Positions 57,730-64,000 of a stretch of 64,000 nucleotides of DNA are shown here, in pieces (the first letter of the stretch is position 1; every line of letters starts with the position of its first letter). The stretch lies in the NCBI GenBank assembly GCA_009809945.1, contig WTPW01001235.1, positions 69,209-133,208 on the forward strand, given 5' to 3'. The notes under the pieces were generated by a model. It made no database searches. It was not told where the DNA came from and was given only the letters and a program-made list of their open reading frames with translations. The translations under genes and the position numbers were made by a program. The stretch comes from Gigaspora margarita (lineage: Eukaryota; Glomeromycota; Glomeromycetes; Diversisporales; Gigasporaceae).

Positions 57730-58112
57730 AGTCCCGTGATCTCTGAGATCAGTCAGCCGGAAAAAATTCTGCGTCAACTGAAAAATTAATTGGGGTTGGG
57801 ATTAAATCTCAACCCCAATTGTTTTTCAGTTGGCACGATTTTTACAGGGCTATCACCAAATTTCCGAGTCGGTTGCGTCAGATTTAGGTTGGCGTTTAGC
57901 CCTAAAACTTAGCAGGTTCTATAGCAAAATTATCAGCTGGGCATGTTTTACTTAATGAGTGGATATGATTTATTAGTAAAATTTTTTATGATCTTGGGGC
58001 AAAATTGATCAATTCCGATCCAGGCGACCCATGATTCCGATGCACTCCGATGTATCCAGACCCGGATTTTTGAATGTTTTCTGCCTGATTGATCTCGGAG
58101 ATCACGGGGCTT
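57730..58112. mobile_element. Inverted-repeat element with internal hairpin
   Basis: The arms AGTCCCGTGATCTCTGAGAT and, from the right, AGCCCCGTGATCTCCGAGAT continue into CAGTCAGCCGGAAAA/CAATCAGGCAGAAAA. A second hairpin lies at about 57775-57833: TCAACTGAAAAATTAATTGG...CAACCCCAATTGTTTTTCAG. It is richer in GC than the window average. No target duplication was found. Confidence 0.65.
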
Positions 58113-58154
58113 CCAACTCACTTTGTTAGGCCGTTTGAAGTTAATTTTTCGGTT

Positions 58155-58374
58155 AGGCCAGACCAATTTAATTCGGTGGTTTACATTACTCCCCCCTTCT
58201 GCCTTCCCCCATTTTTTCCCTCACTAGATATGCGGAAAATTTCGGAAAACTTTTATAACAACGCGGATTATTTCGGAAAAAATTTTTATAATAAACTCCC
58301 TTTAGCCCTCCCCCTCCCCCCCTCTTTTGTGAAAGGGATGTAATGTAAACCACCGAATTAAATTGGTCTGGCCT
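58155..58374. mobile_element. Element with perfect 35-bp inverted repeats
   Basis: The arms 58155-58189 and 58340-58374 are exact inverses (starting AGGCCAGACCAATTTAATTC) around 150 bases. The middle carries a C-rich half, two ATTTCGGAAAA copies and CCCTCCCCCTCCCCCC. Perfect arms suggest a recent event, but no flanking duplication is visible. Confidence 0.7.
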
Positions 58375-58953
58375 CCCCAGCTGAAGTCTTCCCCCAAAAA
58401 ACGAACAGCCAATCAAAAACGTTGGATGACTCCCGCCTGTCACCTGATTTACATCAACCAATGAAATTGCCCACCTTTGTTAATTTTTATATGTTCGTTT
58501 CATATGTTCGTTTCATTTTACCCCCCTCCCGAGAGTCCTGGAAAAGTGATGTTAACCGAAGAATCAATTCAAACGGCCTTACTCATAGAGTCGATAAAAT
58601 AAAATTATAATGGTGAAACAATTTCACCACAATATCATGCCTAAGTTTAAAAGTTAGTTTAAGGGTATAGTTTAGGCGAGTCTATTTAATTCTGGAAACA
58701 AATGACGTCATTATATAATTATCATGTGATAGTCGATCACTGGATTAAAGTGTCCCGAGTTGACTGTATATAAAAAATTTCTTTGAAAAAAAAATTTTTA
58801 TTTTTTTTACAACATGGCTTCAAATATTTGATTATTATGATTACTATATCCTTCTTTCTTATTACAAAAAGTGACCCTATTTATATCGCTCTGGTGTAAA
58901 CCCGATCTAAACCAAATGACTAAATGATTCGATTACTAATAATGAGGTTAGAA
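58375..58953. other. Host-like non-coding DNA
   Basis: Base composition is less AT-rich. A 62-codon frame at 58422-58610 shows no recognisable features. TATGTTCGTTTCA is repeated in tandem at about 58490-58516. Confidence 0.4.
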
Positions 58954-59207
58954 TAGAATTGTGACCCGAAACCCGAGACCTACATAAAAAATCCCGAAAC
59001 TGAAACCGAAACCCGAAACCTTTTCCAAAATTTTTAATACTATACTGAAAGGCTTAGAAATTTAATTTTAACTTTTAAACATAAATTACATGATAATTAG
59101 ATTGCATTTCTGAAATATTTTGGTTACTTTATAGTAAATGTGCATTAGTAATTAACATTCTATTTTGAAGGTTTCGGAAAGGTATCTGGTTTTGGGTCAC
59201 AACTCTA
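58954..59207. mobile_element. hAT-type MITE
   Basis: The ends TAGAATTGTGACCCGAAACC and, from the right, TAGAGTTGTGACCCAAAACC pair. GGTTAGAA is duplicated exactly (58946-58953, 59208-59215). Subterminal CGAAACC units repeat (GAAACCCGA, CCCGAAACC). Confidence 0.93.
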
Positions 59208-59215
59208 GGTTAGAA

Positions 59216-61450
59216 GAACGTTGGAAATACACTAATCTTAAGAATTAAGTGATTGTGATTACTTTTCAAGTAAAAATGCGATGATTATTCGAGAATAAGG
59301 AAGGTATTAGCTAAGTGACAATAATCAGTAAAAATACAATCAAAAATCAAGTAAGGTCAATAGTAGAAGTATCAATGAGAAAATAGGAGATTTGAATTAC
59401 ATGACCTTCTAGATGGAAAGCATAACTACTAGTAACGTACATTATTCATGTTCTTTATAAACATATACCGTAGTAATAAACTCCAGGAGAGACAGATCTA
59501 AATATAGAATTAAATTACCTGAGTCACCCGATTGCTTTTTATACGTTTTACAATACTTTATCTTAAAAGAAAAGCTCGTATAACTTACTTTTATAAAACA
59601 TGAGTAATTATAACGGATGAATTAATGCTTCATTTCACTTTATAATATATTGCTCAATCCATTTTGATCCAACAAATCTGATTGGTTGACATGCAGGTGA
59701 CTTAAGTATGATTGGCTGATACTCGGACGTATGTAATCGAAATTATTTCCATATTTGAGTAATGGACTAGGAAAACCCGTCTTTAACACTTTTTTATTAA
59801 TTTTCGAGCCAGTTTATATTTATTTATATTTCACTTTTTACCCTACACTGGTATAATAATTTGTCGAGATATTTTGACTTGAAGGTAAACCAATATTTAA
59901 ACGTTCGTGTTCTAAAAATAGATTAACAGCAAAAGATTAAGTCAATCAATTTGTAATCAAGTGATGTTGTTTATTCAGTAAGAATAAAGTTCAGGGGTAA
60001 ATTTAGGTTTCACAAACAAATCGTCATTCTCAAAATGAAAGGATTAGGGTTACATTTTTGGTGAGTTTATATATATTGATATCAAGAATGCAATTTATGC
60101 GGTATGTAGATCATAAGAATTACCTTCGCTTTAATCAACTCCCATATTTGGGATACTTTTGGGATGATCATAATAAACCTTTCGTGCAATGCCTTTACTT
60201 CCTTTTTTGTTATGAACTTGCACATAATTCGGTTATTATTAATAACATTCAGTTCCTCAGCATAGATACTGGAATATCTACTCCGCAAAATACGTTATTT
60301 CCTTTACCTAAACTGAATAGTTATTGTCATTGCTAAATCTGGAAATATTAATTTTTGGATACTTTATTTTTTAACAATTAGGTTAGGATTTTGAATTAGT
60401 TTGATAATACTGTAAAAGAGTATAAGTGAATCTTCAGTCGTTTCCAGCTTCGATTGTATAACAAATTATTCAGTGTTCTGTGTTGGTATTCTATTGTTTT
60501 ATTAAGAATTCTATTTACTTTATTCTCTATTACTCTGTTACTTTGTTGAAAAGGTTTCATATTAAATTATATATTAAATAATTATATTATAGACATATAT
60601 TAGCTTTTTAAATTAATAATTTACTTTGTTTAATAATTGCAAATTACACCCTATCCTTGTTATAATGGATATTCATTATGACATTTATATTTCTCAACCC
60701 GATCATGAACAAAAAAAATTTTGTATGAAAAAGAAGTAAACATAAATTTCTATTAGCCAGCACTGATAAAATATGAAAAACTAAAGCGAAAGGTGAAATA
60801 TAATTATTCATTTAATTTGAAAATTACACGTCATGGTAAACTGTTGCGTTAGAATTTAACGATATGATTATGAATATTAATAAAAATATATATGTAAGTT
60901 ATAGTTAATGTCTAACAGTGCACAAAATTGTGGCATAACGGACCTGATTTTTTTTCCGACGATGTTTCTACTAAACAGAACTTAGGATATACTATTAACA
61001 AATATAATAATTATCTGTGAATATAGTTTAATATGTACATTCTTATATAATTGGTACCTCCAGAATTTTACGATAGAATTTGTGCTCTGACTCCAGTGTC
61101 AATAATTTCTGTGAAAACACTTATTTATTTTAAAATATCACTGAGAAAAAATCATCGGTACTGTTAATGCCAAAATTAATGAATTACAATATTTTTTACA
61201 GTATCACTATATCATAATCGACAGTTAAATATGGCATTTCAATTCGGAATTACGGAATTGCGGAATTTTCGGAGTCTTATAATGAAGTTTGGCACAGTTA
61301 TATACATAAATGGGTTTACTGACGTTGTATTCGTTATTCTGCAGTTTTTAATGCACCTGTGACCAATAGGATCTGTGGTTACACTATTTTGATCCAAAAC
61401 AATAAATACAGGTTGAATCTCGTTAATATCAACGACTTATAAAAAATTGA
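59216..61450. other. Host-like intergenic DNA, no confident gene
   Basis: Little repeat structure is seen. The only open frame worth noting is 60088-60336. Confidence 0.5.
60088..60336 (+). CDS. Possible small ORF, unidentified (82 codons)
   Basis: From ATG at 60088 the frame reads MQFMRYVDHKNYLRFNQLPY and ends NSYCHC. Its residue mix (W, D, H, C, K) is more protein-like than most frames here. It has no recognised domain, and the opposite strand has an overlapping 68-codon frame. A GTGAGT donor-like site stands at 60061 and CAAG just before the ATG, so it might be an exon of something larger. Real coding status is doubtful. Confidence 0.2.
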   Translation: MQFMRYVDHKNYLRFNQLPYLGYFWDDHNKPFVQCLYFLFCYELAHNSVIINNIQFLSIDTGISTPQNTLFPLPKLNSYCHC

Positions 61451-61458
61451 ATTCAGGA

Positions 61459-61468
61459 TATATAAATA
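61459..61468 (+). promoter_or_regulatory. Candidate TATA box of the BTB/TLDc gene
   Basis: TATATAAATA lies 100 bases before the ATG and is followed by a pyrimidine-rich TTCTTTCTTTT stretch, as often seen near fungal transcription starts. In AT-rich DNA this could be chance. Confidence 0.35.
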
Positions 61469-61567
61469 ATTCTTTCTTTTAATCAACCCTTTAGATATCA
61501 TCATAATCATCTAATCCAAATAATTTGATACTAACGAAGGTAGATCAAACCTTCAATATATTGAATT

Positions 61568-64000
61568 ATGAAATACGATTTTCCCGAAAGCTTTGTTCGT
61601 GATTATGATAAATTACTCAAAGATGGACAATGTTCCGATGTTATCATTCGTGTTGGTGAAGAACAAAAAGAATTTCGGGCACATTCACTTATGTTGAGAG
61701 CGAGATCCACTTATTTTAATACTGCTTTATCAGCTACATGGGCTAAAAAAGAGGGTGATTTCTTCGTTCTCAGTGTACCAAACATTCATGTATACATATT
61801 TGAAATTATTTTAAGGTATATCATTAATTTCATTACTTAATAATACTTTCGTCATTATTGTAACGTAAATTAATTTTATTATTTATATTATAAAGGTACA
61901 TGTATACTACCGAAATCATTTTAGATGCTTTAGAAGGCGTTAAAGTTTTAGAACTTTTAGTTGCAGTCGATGAATTACTTCTTCGAGATTTTATCGATAA
62001 ATTGAAGCTTTTTATACACCAAAAATTAGAAAACCTAATAAAGCAAGATGCGATCAGTGTATTAGAAATGTTTTTTCAATATGATATTTGTGAATCATTC
62101 CGTGAACCCTGTCTTCATCTTATATGCACTTATCCTGACACATTATTCATGCATCACAATTTTATACAATTAGAAAAATCACTTCTTATTCATATATTGC
62201 AATGCGATTCTTTAGGAACATTAAATGAAATTGAAATTTGGAATTATTTACTTAAATGGGGAATCGCACAAGACGAAACTCTTCAAAATAAAGAGATAAA
62301 ATCTTGGAAAATTAATGATTATATTATATTAAAAAATATTATTCACGAGTGCATTTATTTAATCCGTTGGCACATGATTCCACCTAATGAATTCTGGAAG
62401 AATAGATCATTCTTAAAAAATATCTTATCAGAAGAATTATACAAAGAACTTGGGGAATATTATCTTGATCCTACTACTCCACTTAAGGACGTTGTGCCAA
62501 GATTAAGAAAATTACCAATTACAGATAAGAATGCTAAAAAGAAAAAATTCGAGGATCTGTCATGCATAGATCTTACTAAAGTTAATGAAAAGTTACTTAA
62601 TGAAGAGGATGATTGTGATGTCATAATTCACGCTGGTAAAGGACTGTATTTAAAAGAACTTTATGCACATTCACTTATCTTAAATATACGGTCCTCCTAC
62701 TTTAATCATGCGCTTACTAATAATCAAGTTAAGAAGGAAGGAAAATATTTTGTTTTCCAATTTCCAAATATTTCAGCAAATATTTTTGAAATTATTTTAA
62801 GGTACATATTATTTTTCATACCGTTATTATCTGTTATGACACGCAAAAACATTAATTATTTGATAATTAACTTATGTCTATATTTTAAAAGATATATATA
62901 TACAGCAACAATTACGTTTTATGGTTTGAAGGGTGTTGAAACCTTGCAGCTTTTAATAGCAGCTAATGAATTACATCTTGAAGATATAATCAGCCCTTTA
63001 ATATCTTTTATACGTCAAGAGTTTGAAGAATTTATGAAGCAAGACGCGGTTAACATAACGCAAATTGTTTTCCAATATGATGCCTGCAATTTATTACAAG
63101 AAATTTGTCTTCATTATATATGCACATATCCTAAAGCATTATTTGAAAATCAAAAGTTTACTCAGCTAGATCAAACTTTGCTTATTCATATATTGAAATG
63201 TGATGATTTGGGTAAGTTAAATGAGTTGGAAATTTGGAATTATTTATTTACATGGGGCATCGAACAAAATCCAACTCTTCAAAAAAAAGACGTAGAAACC
63301 TGGAATACCGATGATTATGTTATGTTAGAGAACACAATACACGAATGTATTCCTCTAATTCATTGGTTTCAGATATCAGGAAGAGAGTTCAAACGAAATT
63401 TATCTGTTTTTAAAAATACTTTATCTTCGGAATTGTACCAAAATATCTGGAATTATCATCTTGACTCTGACTCATTACCTCATGATGTTACAATTTTACC
63501 ACCAAGACATATACAAGTTCACATGCCTCTCATTAGATCACAACATTTCAATATAATTGCAAGTTGGATTGATAAAAAGGATCTTCAGAAAATGCCACCA
63601 AATGACACGTATTATAGTTTTCACAACAATCCATACGATTTCAATCTTATATATTGTTCTAAACGAGATGGATTTGAAAAATTTCATGATTTTTGTGATG
63701 ATAAAGGACCAACAATAATAATAGCAAAAGTACAAATAAATGAATCAGATACATGTTTATTTGGTGGATACAATGATTTGAGTTGGAAGAACTATAACAA
63801 TAAATCATCTCAGAAAAAAATTTCATATTCACGGTCAGATAAAAATTTTCTATTTTCTTTTGATAATAAAGAAGACTATAGTACTTCAAAACTCGCGCGC
63901 GTTAAAAAAGGTAAAATTGCTGTTGGATATGATTCGGAAACTGGTCCATTTTTTGGTTCAAGTAAAAGTTATTATGAAATTTCAATTTCGGGTGATTTAA
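61568..64000 (+). CDS. BTB-BACK-BTB-BACK-TLDc domain protein (3' end beyond the window)
   Basis: Exons 61568-61815, 61896-62801 and 62892-64000+ are joined by GT-AG introns of 80 and 90 bases, giving at least 754 residues. An in-frame TGA at 61562 supports the ATG chosen. BTB 1 (about 16-125) has DGQCSDVIIRVG and FRAHSLMLRARSTYF. BACK 1 (about 128-205) has IKQDAISVLEMFFQYD. BTB 2 (about 310-420) has DDCDVIIHAGKG and YAHSLILNIRSSYF. BACK 2 (about 430-515) has MKQDAVNITQIVFQYDAC. TLDc (from about 596) has SQHFNIIASWIDKKD, then LFGGYNDLSWKN. Both introns fall after the same FEIILR motif, so BTB-BACK was duplicated with its intron. BTB-BACK proteins commonly act as substrate adaptors of cullin-3 ubiquitin ligases; TLDc is linked to oxidative-stress and V-ATPase functions. 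The role here is unknown. Confidence 0.92.

Noticed and set aside
57948-58610. Several 62-91 codon frames on both strands
   Set aside because: They overlap each other and run through inverted repeats and C-rich tracts; composition explains them and no domain is seen.

Overview
The window is very AT-rich eukaryotic DNA dominated by transposable elements, with one clear host gene at the right edge. A BTB/BACK/TLDc gene with short GT-AG introns, Sel1-like repeat remnants, a Ty3-type LTR element, a pogo/Tigger transposase remnant and a dense population of small foldback elements together fit a repeat-rich early-diverging fungus. An arbuscular mycorrhizal fungus (Glomeromycotina, such as Rhizophagus or Gigaspora) is the best guess. 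That is inference from gene content and base composition, not a database result.

Layout. 1-191: right end of a foldback element. 199-9960: a complete-length but broken Ty3/gypsy element on the minus strand, with both LTRs, a 4-bp flanking repeat and a 476-bp hAT-type element inserted in it. 10-18 kb: non-coding DNA with MITEs and a tandem repeat of about 350-420 bp that itself carries a TA-flanked insertion. 18094-22040: a 5'-truncated, decayed LINE with RT and RNase H and a 17-bp target duplication. 22.7-26.9 kb: a 1.48-kb hAT-type element, nested TA-type elements and T-rich low-complexity DNA. 28-37 kb: an interrupted SINE, several MITEs and arrays of alternating inverted repeats. 37-43 kb: unidentified coding relics, a SINE with an 18-bp target duplication, and Sel1-like repeat debris. 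43.7-49.3 kb: a Tigger-like transposon whose transposase is split by about 2.6 kb of DNA that also holds Sel1-like debris. 50-58.4 kb: SINEs, nested GC-rich hAT-type elements, palindromic arrays and foldback elements. 58.4-64 kb: more host-like sequence ending in the BTB-BACK-BTB-BACK-TLDc gene, which runs off the window.

The main result is the foldback population. Twelve elements have matching 8-bp flanking repeats (ten exact, two 7/8), and a second set is flanked by TA. Several are nested, which gives a relative insertion order. No hAT transposase is visible in the window; the Tigger-like relic is a plausible source class for the TA set. I see no convincing wholly new gene system. The observations most worth checking are the duplicated BTB-BACK gene, the recurring palindromic modules and alternating inverted-repeat arrays, the zinc-knuckle run in the Ty3 element, and the Sel1-like debris inside the Tigger transposase.
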